Shown here in pieces: positions 39,497 through 48,423 of a DNA stretch of 64,000 nucleotides. The notes under the pieces are model-generated. The model saw only the letters and a list, made by a program, of their open reading frames with translations, was not told where the DNA came from and searched no databases. The DNA is from Amorphoplanes digitatis. GTDB lineage: Bacteria > Actinomycetota > Actinomycetes > Mycobacteriales > Micromonosporaceae. How positions within the stretch are numbered: position 1 is the first letter of the stretch; every line of letters starts with the position of its first letter. The stretch covers positions 8,488,501 to 8,552,500 of the forward strand of contig NZ_JACHNH010000001.1 of assembly GCF_014205335.1 (NCBI RefSeq). The letters run 5' to 3'. The position numbers and the translations under genes were made by a program.

Positions 39497-41728
39497 ATGA
39501 GCTTCATCCTTCACCTCTCCGACCTGCATCTATCTCCGCCCGACGATCGCGAAACGGTCGGCGACCACAAGATCAACGTCATTCCACTTCACGATCGGGT
39601 ACGCCGGACCGAGCTGATCCGGACGACGCTGCGTGAACTCGGCCGCGCACTCGAGAGCGGGCGCCGCCGGCTCGACGCGGTCGTGGTCAGCGGCGACGTC
39701 ACCTATCAGGGCCGCGCCGACGGCTTCGGACTGCTCCCCCGCACCCTCGCCGAGCTGGGCCGCGTCCTGCCCGAGCCCGACAAGATCCTCATCGTGCCGG
39801 GCAACCACGACGTCCGGTGGTACACCGCGCCCTCCAGCGAGGAGCGCTACGAGCAGTTCCTCACCCTCCGAGAGCACGGCTACCGCACCCCGCTGCTCGA
39901 GGGCGTCGACTTCGACCAGTACGGCGAGATGCACCACCCGCCACCGGTACCGCCGACGGTGCTCGCCGACGACGAGAGCTTCATCCTCGTCGGGCTGAAC
40001 ACGGCCAACCACTGCGGCGTCGAGATGGAGGTACCGCCCGAGGTCCGGGCCGCGTACGACGCGCTGTCCGGCCGCGCCGACATGGACCCGCAGCTGCGGA
40101 TCATCCTGGACGACTGGCGGCTGCGGGGCCGCTTCGACGTCGCTCGCCTCGGGCCGCACCAGCAGCGGCACGCCTCGGACGCGCTGCGCAGGGACGCGCC
40201 ACCCGGGGCCGTGCGCATCGCCGTCATGCACCACCAGTTGCTGCCGTTGAGCCCCGACGAGGAGGTGAAGCCGTTCGAGTCACTCACCAACCTCGGCGAG
40301 GTGCGTGACTTCCTGGCCGGCAACGACATCGACCTGCTGCTGCACGGCCACAAGCACGTCGAGCACATGTACGCCGACCGCTACCGCCCCAACCTCCTGG
40401 GGCTCAACAGCGAGATCCGCAAGCTGCTGGTGTGCTCGGCCGGCACCATCGGGCTCGGCCAGTCACACGGCGGCGAGGTCGCGAAGCTGCTCACCATCGA
40501 CGCCGCGCACCGGGCGGCCCGCCGCGTGACGATGGAGAGCGTGCCGGCGACCCGCAGCGGCATCCCGCTCAAGGTTGGCGCGTTCCGCAGCCAGTCGTTC
40601 CGGATCGCCAACGACGAGCCGTCCGAGACCGGGGAGATCGTCGGGACCACCGCCCAGGACGTGCACGAACAGCTCATCGACCTTTACGTGAAGGGCCGCG
40701 TCCCGCCCCGGTCCCCGCTGATCTGCCGGTTCACCGACGGCCAGTCCGCGCTGACCCGGCCGGCGTCCTACCCGCACCTGCCGCTCGGCCGCGCCGACGA
40801 CAACGACGACTGGTTCGAGCGGATGACCGGCTTGTGGCAGCGGCAGACGCCGATCCGCGGCATGCCGTTCAACCACGGCTCGCGCATCTACAACTTCGGC
40901 GGAACACGGGATCAGCTCAGCGCCGCGGCGGAGACCCTGTCCCGGGACCCGGCCAGCGGTAAGGCGCTCGTGATCCTGCTCGACCCGTTGCGGGACCACG
41001 CCGACGGGCAGGACCATCGCTACCCGGCCTTCTGCCTGGCGCAGTTCGTGGTCACCGGCGAGAAGCTCGGGGTGGTCGCCTACTTCCGCAAGCAGGAGAT
41101 GCACTACTGGTGGGCGATAAACGTGGCCGAGCTGGCGATGTTGCAGGAACGGATGCTCCTGGAACTGCGGGGCTTCGACTCGCACTACGTCCCCGGCGAG
41201 ATCACCACCGTGACGGCGATGCCGGTGGTCGCGGAGAAGGTGCCGAGGGTCGCCGTGCCGCGGATCGACCAGGTCGCGGACGAGCAGCCCGGCGAACTGG
41301 TCCGGCTCGCGCTGTCCGTCTGCGCCCGCGATCTGCCCGGCCGCGAGGCGTTCGTCGACCAGTGGTCCGCGGTCGTCAACGACTGGAAGCCCGGGCTCAC
41401 CGCGACCGTCGACGGCGATCCGGTCGCGACGTTCGGGCTGCGCGCCCTGGCCGAGGTGATCGAGAACGTCTCGCAGGCCATCGGCACCGAGGACCGGGTC
41501 GATGTCATCATCAGCTGCCTGAAGCAGATGCATCAGCACAACGTCGACTTCGCGACGAAGATGCAGAGCAAGACGGACTACAAACGTACGCACGAGGAGT
41601 GGCGACGGGAGGTGCAGCCGCTCGTCGCCCGCCTGCTGAGCACGGTGAACCGCATCCTGCTGAGCCCGGATCACCCGCATCTGGTGCGGGACCGGCCGCC
41701 CGAAGCCGAACGGGGGCGCAGCGCATAG
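39497..41728 (+). CDS. Calcineurin-like phosphoesterase fused to a thymidylate-synthase-like domain
   Basis: The 743-residue fusion opens with a metallophosphoesterase whose metal motifs are all intact: Asp9-x-His11, Gly66-Asp67, GNHD (102-105), His245/246 and GHKH (His283, His285, His287). From about residue 440 to 560 the sequence aligns without gaps to thymidylate synthase around its active site: Pro510 and Gln516 match, Arg531 and Asn542 fall exactly where ThyA has Arg166 and Asn177, and DQL/DP-x-S (472-487) match too. The nucleophilic Cys146 is Ala511 here, and the phosphate-binding Arg pair is Gly488-Lys489. So the domain may bind a nucleotide but not methylate it (inference). A C-terminal 140 residues of unknown helical fold follows. 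Start ATG with GGAGG. Divergent partner is SLATT-like. Confidence 0.82.
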   Translation: MSFILHLSDLHLSPPDDRETVGDHKINVIPLHDRVRRTELIRTTLRELGRALESGRRRLDAVVVSGDVTYQGRADGFGLLPRTLAELGRVLPEPDKILIVPGNHDVRWYTAPSSEERYEQFLTLREHGYRTPLLEGVDFDQYGEMHHPPPVPPTVLADDESFILVGLNTANHCGVEMEVPPEVRAAYDALSGRADMDPQLRIILDDWRLRGRFDVARLGPHQQRHASDALRRDAPPGAVRIAVMHHQLLPLSPDEEVKPFESLTNLGEVRDFLAGNDIDLLLHGHKHVEHMYADRYRPNLLGLNSEIRKLLVCSAGTIGLGQSHGGEVAKLLTIDAAHRAARRVTMESVPATRSGIPLKVGAFRSQSFRIANDEPSETGEIVGTTAQDVHEQLIDLYVKGRVPPRSPLICRFTDGQSALTRPASYPHLPLGRADDNDDWFERMTGLWQRQTPIRGMPFNHGSRIYNFGGTRDQLSAAAETLSRDPASGKALVILLDPLRDHADGQDHRYPAFCLAQFVVTGEKLGVVAYFRKQEMHYWWAINVAELAMLQERMLLELRGFDSHYVPGEITTVTAMPVVAEKVPRVAVPRIDQVADEQPGELVRLALSVCARDLPGREAFVDQWSAVVNDWKPGLTATVDGDPVATFGLRALAEVIENVSQAIGTEDRVDVIISCLKQMHQHNVDFATKMQSKTDYKRTHEEWRREVQPLVARLLSTVNRILLSPDHPHLVRDRPPEAERGRSA

Positions 41729-41765
41729 TGGCCGGCCGCGACGTTCCCCGTCGCGACCGGCCACT
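41727..41765. terminator. 17-bp imperfect hairpin between convergent genes
   Basis: Arms AGTGGCCGGCCGCGACG and CGTCGCGACCGGCCACT (one mismatch) enclose TTCCC. It starts at the TAG of the phosphoesterase fusion and ends 15 bases before the S1-protein stop on the other strand. It should terminate both. Confidence 0.8.
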
Positions 41766-41780
41766 CCCGCTGTTCCTGCC

Positions 41781-42050
41781 CTACACGTCGAGTCCGGCGG
41801 CTCTCAACCGGTCGACGACGGGCACCTGCCCCGGAGGCCGCAGCCGGTACTCCCGCTTCTGGTTGATGACTGTCAGGTACGCCGAGACCTGCTGGCCCAC
41901 CTGATAGTCATCGTCGTCGTCCACGTAGAGCACGTCGATCAGCCCGACGCGGCCGGCGCCGAGATCCACCACGATCCCCCACGGGAACACCGCGGTCACG
42001 GTGCCGTGCATCAGCGTGCCGATGAGCGCCTGCTCCTCGGGTTCGGACAT
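41781..42050 (-). CDS. S1-domain protein, putative immunity protein for the RHS toxin
   Basis: The 89-residue protein is an OB-fold S1 RNA-binding-like domain: IGTLMHGTVTAVFPWGIVVDLGAGRVGLIDVLYV followed by five acidic residues and EVGQQVSAYLTVINQ-like ending. The ATG at 42050 is just two bases after the RHS stop, the position of an immunity gene in polymorphic-toxin loci. S1-like proteins occur as immunity partners of toxins in other actinomycetes (recollection). The acidic patch could neutralise a basic toxin. It might instead be a housekeeping S1 protein, but its size and position argue for immunity. Confidence 0.6.
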   Translation of the reverse strand: MSEPEEQALIGTLMHGTVTAVFPWGIVVDLGAGRVGLIDVLYVDDDDDYQVGQQVSAYLTVINQKREYRLRPPGQVPVVDRLRAAGLDV

Positions 42051-42052
42051 GA

Positions 42053-45000
42053 TCACAACCATTCCGGTTTGTATCTGTTGAGAATGTCGAACTTCGTCTT
42101 CGGAATCGCGACCTCGGCGTCGAGGATACCGTCGTAATTGCCCACGTTCTCCCGGAAGAACTTCTCGAATTCCGCCTTGGGAATCCGGATGCGCATCAGG
42201 GATCCGTCGTACCCGGCCCGGCCACGGTAGCTCTCCGCGATCTTCTTGCCGTAGTTGCCCATACCGAAGTACGCGCTGCCGTCCGGCATGCCCTGCGGCG
42301 CTCCCGGCGTGCCCGGATAGTCGGCGGGCTGGAACCCGTTGTCCTTGATCTTTTTGGTGGCGCCCTTGGCCGGCGCCTTGTAGATCTCGACGAAGTCCGG
42401 GTCGTCGCCCTCGTCGCCCTTCTTCGGCTTGTCCGGCTTCCCGGCGTCCGGCTTGCCGGGTGACGTGTCCTTGGCTGCCTTCGGCGGGTCCTTCGGCTTG
42501 GCCGGCGGCGCGGGCTTCGGCGGCGGCCGCGGCTTCGGGGTGGACGGCGGGACGATGTTCTTCGCCGCCGTCGTCGCGTCCTTCGCCTTGTCGGCCGCCT
42601 TGACCGTGTCCACGGCGACATCGATCGCGTCGACGGCCTCGTCGGCGTACTTCAGGCCCTTGGCGGCAGAGGCCCCGTACCCGGCGACCGGGATCATCGA
42701 GGCGAACGACAGACCCGCGTCGACGTAGTTGCCCTCGGCCAGATACCAGCAACCGTTGATGCCGTCGGCGACCTCACCGAAGACCGGCACCAGGCCGACG
42801 ACGTCCAGCGCCAGGTGACCGACGTTGCTCCAGCCCCACCACATGCCGGTCGGGTCGGGGTAGGCGAACGGGTTGTTCCGGCCGTAGGCGTACGCGTTCA
42901 GCTGCTGAGGATCACCGAAGTCGATGACCGGGTCGACCGACAGGAATCGGCCCGTCGCCGGGTCGTACTCGCGGGCGCCGATGTGGGTGAGGCCGGTGAC
43001 CGCGTCCAGCGTGCCGCCGACGAAGCCCTTCTCACCCGGCCAGGTCCCGGCGCTGCCCCGGACGCCGCCGAACGGCAGCGTGCGCCGTTGGATGATCTTC
43101 GAGTCCGCGGCGTTGACGGCGATCTCGGCGGTGCCGTTCTGGCCACCGGCCAGCCAGGTGACGCCCGCCTTCGTCCGTACCGCGACGACCTGGCCGTTGT
43201 GGCCGTAGTAGCGGCACGCGGTGGTCGTCTGCTTCGTGACGTCCGCGTTGCTGGTGTCGAGCTTGATCTCGGTGCCGTCGAGGTAGAGCGTGACCGACTT
43301 GTTGACCAGGTCCCGGCGGATGAGCCGGCTCCCGGCCGCGTCGTACAGGAACGACGCGGTGGTCTTGCCCGCCTTGAGCACCTCGGAGAGGCGGCCCTCG
43401 GCATCCCATCGGTATTCCTCGGCGTCCTTGCCGGCCAGCGCCCGCTTGGTGGTGTTACCGCTGAGGTCGTAGCCGAACGTGTCGACGGCCGTCGCCGTGG
43501 AGCCCGACGTCGTCGTCTCGGTGCGCTCCACCGCGTGGGCCGGCTTCTTACCGGCGCCGTACGGCTTGTAGACCTTCTTCACGTCCACGCCGGCGGCGGT
43601 CGTCCGGTGGTTGACCTCCTCGGTACGGTCGCCGGCCGCGTTGTAGGCGAAGCTCTGCCAGTACGGCGCCGCGCCGCCCAGCACCGCGACCGAGGGCGCC
43701 GCGGCGCAGTCGGTGCCCTGTGCCCAGGCCTCCTTCAGGCGGCGCAGATAGTCGTACTGGAAGCACTGCACGTCCGCCTTCGCACCGGACGTCGTCGGCT
43801 TGTCCGCGATGGACAGGATGTTGCCCGCCGAGTCGTACGCGTACGTCACGTTGGCGTCGTTGCCGGTGACGATCTCCCGGTCGACCATCACGTTGTTCAT
43901 CCGGCGGGTGCCGGCCTCGTACCCGTACGTCAGCCAGGTCTGCTTGCTAGCACTGCTGGTGCCCAGCGTCAGTTGCAGCGGCTCGCCGAGGTTGGAGTAG
44001 CTCGTCGAGCGCACGTAGCCGGTGGTCCCGGACGTGAACGACGGCAACCCGAACGCGTTGTACCCGGTGCGGACCGTCTCGGCGGGCAGGTCACCGGCGG
44101 CGGGAACCGACGCCTCGTCCGGCGAGCCGTCGACGTTGTAGGTCGAACCGAACGTGTAAGTCCCGGCCAGCTTGTTCTCGACCGCGGGAATGGTGACCGT
44201 GGTCTTCTTCGGCCGGCCCGCGACGTCGTACTCGCTCACCGCCGACTTGTACTCGCTGGTGCCGACGTGCCGGGTGGAGGTGGCGACCTGGCCCTTGCCC
44301 ATGATCGCCGTGTCGTACGTCCACGACGCCAGCTTGATGCGGGCCGCTCCCGGGGTGGCGGGCACCTCTTCGAGCAGCGTCGGGCGGCCCAGGACGTCGT
44401 AGCTGTAGCCCAGCGTGCGGCCACGCCCGTCGGTCGCGGTCTCCACCTGGTCGAGCTTGTTGTACTTGGTGGTCGTCTCGCCCGCGTCCGGGTCCTGCGT
44501 GCTCGTCCTGCGTCCGAGCAGGTCGTAACCGTACTTCCAGACGTTGCCGGAGGCGTCCGTCACCTGTGACAGCCGGTCGGCCTTGTCATAGGCGTACAGC
44601 GTGGTGTCGGCGTCACCGGACGGGGTGGCGCCCTTGAACTCCAGCAGCTTCGTGGTCTTGCCCTGTGCATTGGTGTAGCTGCTGAACGGCGTCTCGCCCT
44701 TCGGCGGGATGACGTCGGTGTGGTCGCCGTGATAGCTCGTCGAGGTGCGCCACTTCTCCGTGCCCGCGACCTTGAAGATCTCCGCCCGGGTACGGCCGAC
44801 CGCGTCGTACTCCGTCTCCGTCGCCGTCGGCACACCCTCGGCGGACTTCGACGTGTCCGCGAAGTTCGTGTCCGGCGCGTCCTTGTTGTAGAACGGCCCG
44901 ACCTGTGCGATCGCCAGACCACGCGAGTCGTAGGTGGTGCTCTTGATGATCCGGCCCAGGTTGGGGGTCGGTGACTGCGACTGCAACGACCGCAACAGCC

Positions 45001-48000
45001 CGTCGTAGAGCTGGTGGGTCGTGCGCACGCCGTCGTTCGGCGTCAGCGTCTTCGTCGTCACCGCCACCGGACCGTCGACGCGGATGTTGTACGTGTGCTC
45101 GATGTCCGGCACATCCGCGTCGGTGCGGCCGGCCAGCCACACCTTGTTCAGGCGGCCCAGCGCGTCGTACCTGAGCAGCGTGCGCTGCCCGTTGGCGTCC
45201 TTGGTCTGGGTGACCAGGCCCCAGGCGGGGTCGACCGTGGTCGTGGTGGACAACCCGGCCGGGTCGGTGACCTTCATGCCGGTCACCGGGCCACCCGAGG
45301 CCGGGGTGTACGCGGTCTCGGTCTCGTTCATGTCGGCGTCGTAGGAGAACCGCAGGCGCCCGTAGGCGTCATAGGTGGTCTCGGCGACCTTGAGGTATCG
45401 CGGCGACGACCCGGCGAACGACTCCAGCTGATCGGTCCGGGTGACGTCGCCCTTGCTCGGGGTGTCCTCGAACGCGCCCTTGTCGTAGTACGTCAGCACG
45501 TCGGAGATCGAATCCGCCGGCATGGCGGGCGTTCTGTCGCACGCCACCGCCACCGTCTGCACCCGGGAGACCAGGGTCAGAATGGTCTTGTCGGTGTTGC
45601 GGTTGTACCAGTACCGCGTGCACGCCTGGTCGTCGGCGACATCCAGATCACCGGCGTCGCTCGACCACTTCAGCATCCCGTAGCCGTCGTACTCGTGCGC
45701 GACGGACGTCCGGCGCACCCTGCCGCCGTCCAACGCCGTACGGGAGGTGGTCTTGCCGATGCTCAGCAGCAGCGCCTCGTCGGAGCCCTCGGTCGCGGTC
45801 GGCTCGGACAGCCAGGGTGTGTTGACCAGCCCGTTGACCTCGGGTCCGCTGACGCCGTCGAAGGTGCGCTGCTCCAGCAGGAAGCCCTGATAGCGATCGT
45901 GATCGGTGACCTCGGTGCCGTCGGTCGCGGTCACCGAGACCGACTTCTTGCCGCCGTCCTTGCTCTCCCGGTCGTTGTTCATGCCGCGCAGGTAGGTCGA
46001 CTCGGTGCGCAGCTGCGCGGATCCGGTCGCGCCGGTGATGGTCCGGACCGTCTTGTATCCGCGGAACTGACCCCACGTCTTGCTCTTGGCCTTCGCGATC
46101 TCGCTGTCGTCGTAGTGCCAGGCCGCACCGCCCAGATACTCGTACCTGGTGACCTTGTCGACGCTGTTGCCGGTGCGGTCGTCCTCGACCACCGATTCGA
46201 CGAGGTACTTGTGGAACCAGTCCTCCTTCTCGCCGATCTGGCCCTCCTTGGACCAGAAGGAGGGGTAGCACGGGCGGCTGTTCGTGGCCGGGTCCAGCGT
46301 CTTCACCTCGGCCGGCGTGCACTCGGCGGACGTGTAGTTCACCGACGTGATGCCACCCGACTCGGACTGAATGGCCCGGATCCGGAACTTCTTGAACGGC
46401 AGCCGGTCGTCACCGTCGCGGTCGACGCGGTTCTCCAGCGCGATGCTCTGGAACACGGTCTTCGGCAGCGTGATCGAGGAGCCGGAGCCCTTGCCGATGT
46501 GAGTGATCGAGTCCAGCCACAGGCTCGCCGTCGACGCGTCGGCCGGGTCCGGGTACGAGTGGTCAAGGGACCAGACGTCGACGTTGTCGTAGCCGCCGTC
46601 CTTGCCGAGCACCTGCGTGGTGACCGTGCTCAGCCGCTTGCGCGTGAAGAACGTCGGCGACCACTGCTCCTCGCACGACTCGTCGTCGGTGCAGATCTGG
46701 TCGAACGGCACGTCCGGCCAGCGGGTCGCCGTGTCCTTCTTCAGGTCGCCGGCCTCGCAGTCCTCGTCGGCGCCCTTGCAGCGCTCGGCGACGGAGAAGA
46801 CGACCTGCGCGGGGGCCTTCGTGTCGTTCTCCGCGCCCGCGCGCTCGCCGTACTCGATGCGCTTGAGGTATCCACCACGGTCGTAGGACACCGAGACGTC
46901 GTCGCGGTTCGCGCCGTAACGGTTGGTCTCCGTGCCCCAGTAATAGGTCATGGAGTTGCCGTGCGTGTCGACCACGTAGTCGAGATTCCAGCGCCAGGTC
47001 TGCTTGCAGCGCGATTCCTTGAACGTGTCCTGGTGGCAGGGCTCGTCCTTGTCATCGCCGTAGACCGGCACCTCCCACGACGAGTTCGTGTTCTCGGCGT
47101 CGGCGGCGCTCCGCTTGCCCTTTCCGAAGTAGTACCGGGTGCCCTCCGTCGTGGTGACCAGCCAGTACTCGTCGTTGTTGTCGTCGTTGAAGCCGCCGGT
47201 CTCCTTGGTGATCCGGGTACCGTCGTCCGACTTCAGCCGCCACTCGTTACCCGACTTCTTCACCAGCTCGCCGCTGCGGCCCGCGAACGACATCGTCGCG
47301 TTGTCCGAGACATAGCAGAGGTCGTACTTCTGCTCGCCGGCCTCGTCGTGGCCGTCGTCGTTGCACGACTTGAACGACCGCTCGATGAACCCGACCGACA
47401 TGTCGAAGCCCTCGCCGACGATCGACGGCTGGTTGTTCGTCGAACCGGTCCGGCCGTCGACGCTCGCCGACGAGTACCCGAACGCCAGCTGCGGCGACGG
47501 TCCGGCGAGAGCCGGGGGCACGCGCAGCGGATAGCTCCAGGAGAAGCCGCCGGTGTTACCCGAGTTCTGCCAGCTGCCGGACGGCGCCAGCGAGGTCGCG
47601 GCGTAGCTGCCCGAGCCACCGCTGGCCCCGGCCGACACCGACAGCAGCCCCACCGTGCCGGCCGACGCGGCCGCCGACAGCGCCGACGCGGTGGACGCCT
47701 TCGACTTCAACGCGGGCGCCGGAGGCGCGGACACCCGGGCGACCAGGCTCTCACCCTCGAGGTCGTTGCGGGTGTCCAGCGCGGTGCCGGTCCGGCACTC
47801 CGGAACGTCCGGGGTCGTCAGGGCACACGCCGGCAGGCTGTTGACACGCAACCGGCTCGCCCAGTCACCGCCGTACGCGTGCGCGAAGGCGGCGTAGTTG
47901 AGCTCAAGATCGACGCCGACGGCGGCCGTCGTGCTGTCGGCGCGGGTGACCGACAACAACACGCCGTCGACGCCGGCCTTCTCGGTCGTCGCACGGTCCA

Positions 48001-48406
48001 GCACCTCGACGCGGATCGTGCTCGGCGTCTGCGGCGCGGTGACCTTGATCGGCAGGCCACCCGGCTCCCCGGTCGCCGCGGCGGGCGCGACCTTGGCCGC
48101 GGTACCGCCGGGCGCCTGCGCCTTGACCGTGGCCACCGCCGGGTCCGGCCAGTCCACCTTCTCCGGCGGGCCGTCGGCCGGATCCGGGAGGCTCGCCTCC
48201 ATCTTTCCGGCGGCGACCGGCACGGACGCCATCTGTTCCGTCTTCGGACGCCGGGCCTCGCGCGCCTCCTCGTCCACCGGCCCTTCCGCCCGTGACGGCG
48301 CCGCCCATCCAAACGTCGCCACCATGACGGTCGCGAGTCCCAGCGCCAGGCTCGATCGGAATCGGCCTCTCCCCCGCGCAGTTCGCACCACAGAGTCCTT
48401 CCACAT
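42053..48406 (-). CDS. Secreted RHS/YD-repeat polymorphic toxin
   Basis: The 2117-residue protein has an N-terminal hydrophobic signal segment (SSLALGLATVMVATFGWAAPSRA), a SpvB/TcdB-like region with a Ser/Ala-rich segment near residue 240, then many YD repeats (YDALGRLNKVW, YDLLGRRTSTQDP, YDSAGNILS, YDAAGSRLIRRD) that form a shell. The RHS core ends with the classic AREYDPATGRFLSVDP then NPFAYPDPTG near residue 1854. The tail is: 1855-1935 hydrophobic pre-toxin region (DVVGLVPVFGEVADGING), 1950-1998 Pro/Lys linker, and 2003-2117 a compact domain (FVEIYKAPAKGATKKI, then SAYFGMGNYGKKIAESYRG) that could be an ADP-ribosyltransferase-like or other toxin. The upstream LamG protein and downstream S1 gene complete the locus. 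ATG at 48406. Confidence 0.88.
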   Translation of the reverse strand: MWKDSVVRTARGRGRFRSSLALGLATVMVATFGWAAPSRAEGPVDEEAREARRPKTEQMASVPVAAGKMEASLPDPADGPPEKVDWPDPAVATVKAQAPGGTAAKVAPAAATGEPGGLPIKVTAPQTPSTIRVEVLDRATTEKAGVDGVLLSVTRADSTTAAVGVDLELNYAAFAHAYGGDWASRLRVNSLPACALTTPDVPECRTGTALDTRNDLEGESLVARVSAPPAPALKSKASTASALSAAASAGTVGLLSVSAGASGGSGSYAATSLAPSGSWQNSGNTGGFSWSYPLRVPPALAGPSPQLAFGYSSASVDGRTGSTNNQPSIVGEGFDMSVGFIERSFKSCNDDGHDEAGEQKYDLCYVSDNATMSFAGRSGELVKKSGNEWRLKSDDGTRITKETGGFNDDNNDEYWLVTTTEGTRYYFGKGKRSAADAENTNSSWEVPVYGDDKDEPCHQDTFKESRCKQTWRWNLDYVVDTHGNSMTYYWGTETNRYGANRDDVSVSYDRGGYLKRIEYGERAGAENDTKAPAQVVFSVAERCKGADEDCEAGDLKKDTATRWPDVPFDQICTDDESCEEQWSPTFFTRKRLSTVTTQVLGKDGGYDNVDVWSLDHSYPDPADASTASLWLDSITHIGKGSGSSITLPKTVFQSIALENRVDRDGDDRLPFKKFRIRAIQSESGGITSVNYTSAECTPAEVKTLDPATNSRPCYPSFWSKEGQIGEKEDWFHKYLVESVVEDDRTGNSVDKVTRYEYLGGAAWHYDDSEIAKAKSKTWGQFRGYKTVRTITGATGSAQLRTESTYLRGMNNDRESKDGGKKSVSVTATDGTEVTDHDRYQGFLLEQRTFDGVSGPEVNGLVNTPWLSEPTATEGSDEALLLSIGKTTSRTALDGGRVRRTSVAHEYDGYGMLKWSSDAGDLDVADDQACTRYWYNRNTDKTILTLVSRVQTVAVACDRTPAMPADSISDVLTYYDKGAFEDTPSKGDVTRTDQLESFAGSSPRYLKVAETTYDAYGRLRFSYDADMNETETAYTPASGGPVTGMKVTDPAGLSTTTTVDPAWGLVTQTKDANGQRTLLRYDALGRLNKVWLAGRTDADVPDIEHTYNIRVDGPVAVTTKTLTPNDGVRTTHQLYDGLLRSLQSQSPTPNLGRIIKSTTYDSRGLAIAQVGPFYNKDAPDTNFADTSKSAEGVPTATETEYDAVGRTRAEIFKVAGTEKWRTSTSYHGDHTDVIPPKGETPFSSYTNAQGKTTKLLEFKGATPSGDADTTLYAYDKADRLSQVTDASGNVWKYGYDLLGRRTSTQDPDAGETTTKYNKLDQVETATDGRGRTLGYSYDVLGRPTLLEEVPATPGAARIKLASWTYDTAIMGKGQVATSTRHVGTSEYKSAVSEYDVAGRPKKTTVTIPAVENKLAGTYTFGSTYNVDGSPDEASVPAAGDLPAETVRTGYNAFGLPSFTSGTTGYVRSTSYSNLGEPLQLTLGTSSASKQTWLTYGYEAGTRRMNNVMVDREIVTGNDANVTYAYDSAGNILSIADKPTTSGAKADVQCFQYDYLRRLKEAWAQGTDCAAAPSVAVLGGAAPYWQSFAYNAAGDRTEEVNHRTTAAGVDVKKVYKPYGAGKKPAHAVERTETTTSGSTATAVDTFGYDLSGNTTKRALAGKDAEEYRWDAEGRLSEVLKAGKTTASFLYDAAGSRLIRRDLVNKSVTLYLDGTEIKLDTSNADVTKQTTTACRYYGHNGQVVAVRTKAGVTWLAGGQNGTAEIAVNAADSKIIQRRTLPFGGVRGSAGTWPGEKGFVGGTLDAVTGLTHIGAREYDPATGRFLSVDPVIDFGDPQQLNAYAYGRNNPFAYPDPTGMWWGWSNVGHLALDVVGLVPVFGEVADGINGCWYLAEGNYVDAGLSFASMIPVAGYGASAAKGLKYADEAVDAIDVAVDTVKAADKAKDATTAAKNIVPPSTPKPRPPPKPAPPAKPKDPPKAAKDTSPGKPDAGKPDKPKKGDEGDDPDFVEIYKAPAKGATKKIKDNGFQPADYPGTPGAPQGMPDGSAYFGMGNYGKKIAESYRGRAGYDGSLMRIRIPKAEFEKFFRENVGNYDGILDAEVAIPKTKFDILNRYKPEWL

Positions 48407-48423
48407 AGGTTTGTTTTCGCCTG

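Noticed and set aside
45014..48295. 1093-codon plus-strand frame opposite the RHS gene
   Set aside because: Mirror frame of YD-repeat coding; no family features and no ribosome-binding site.
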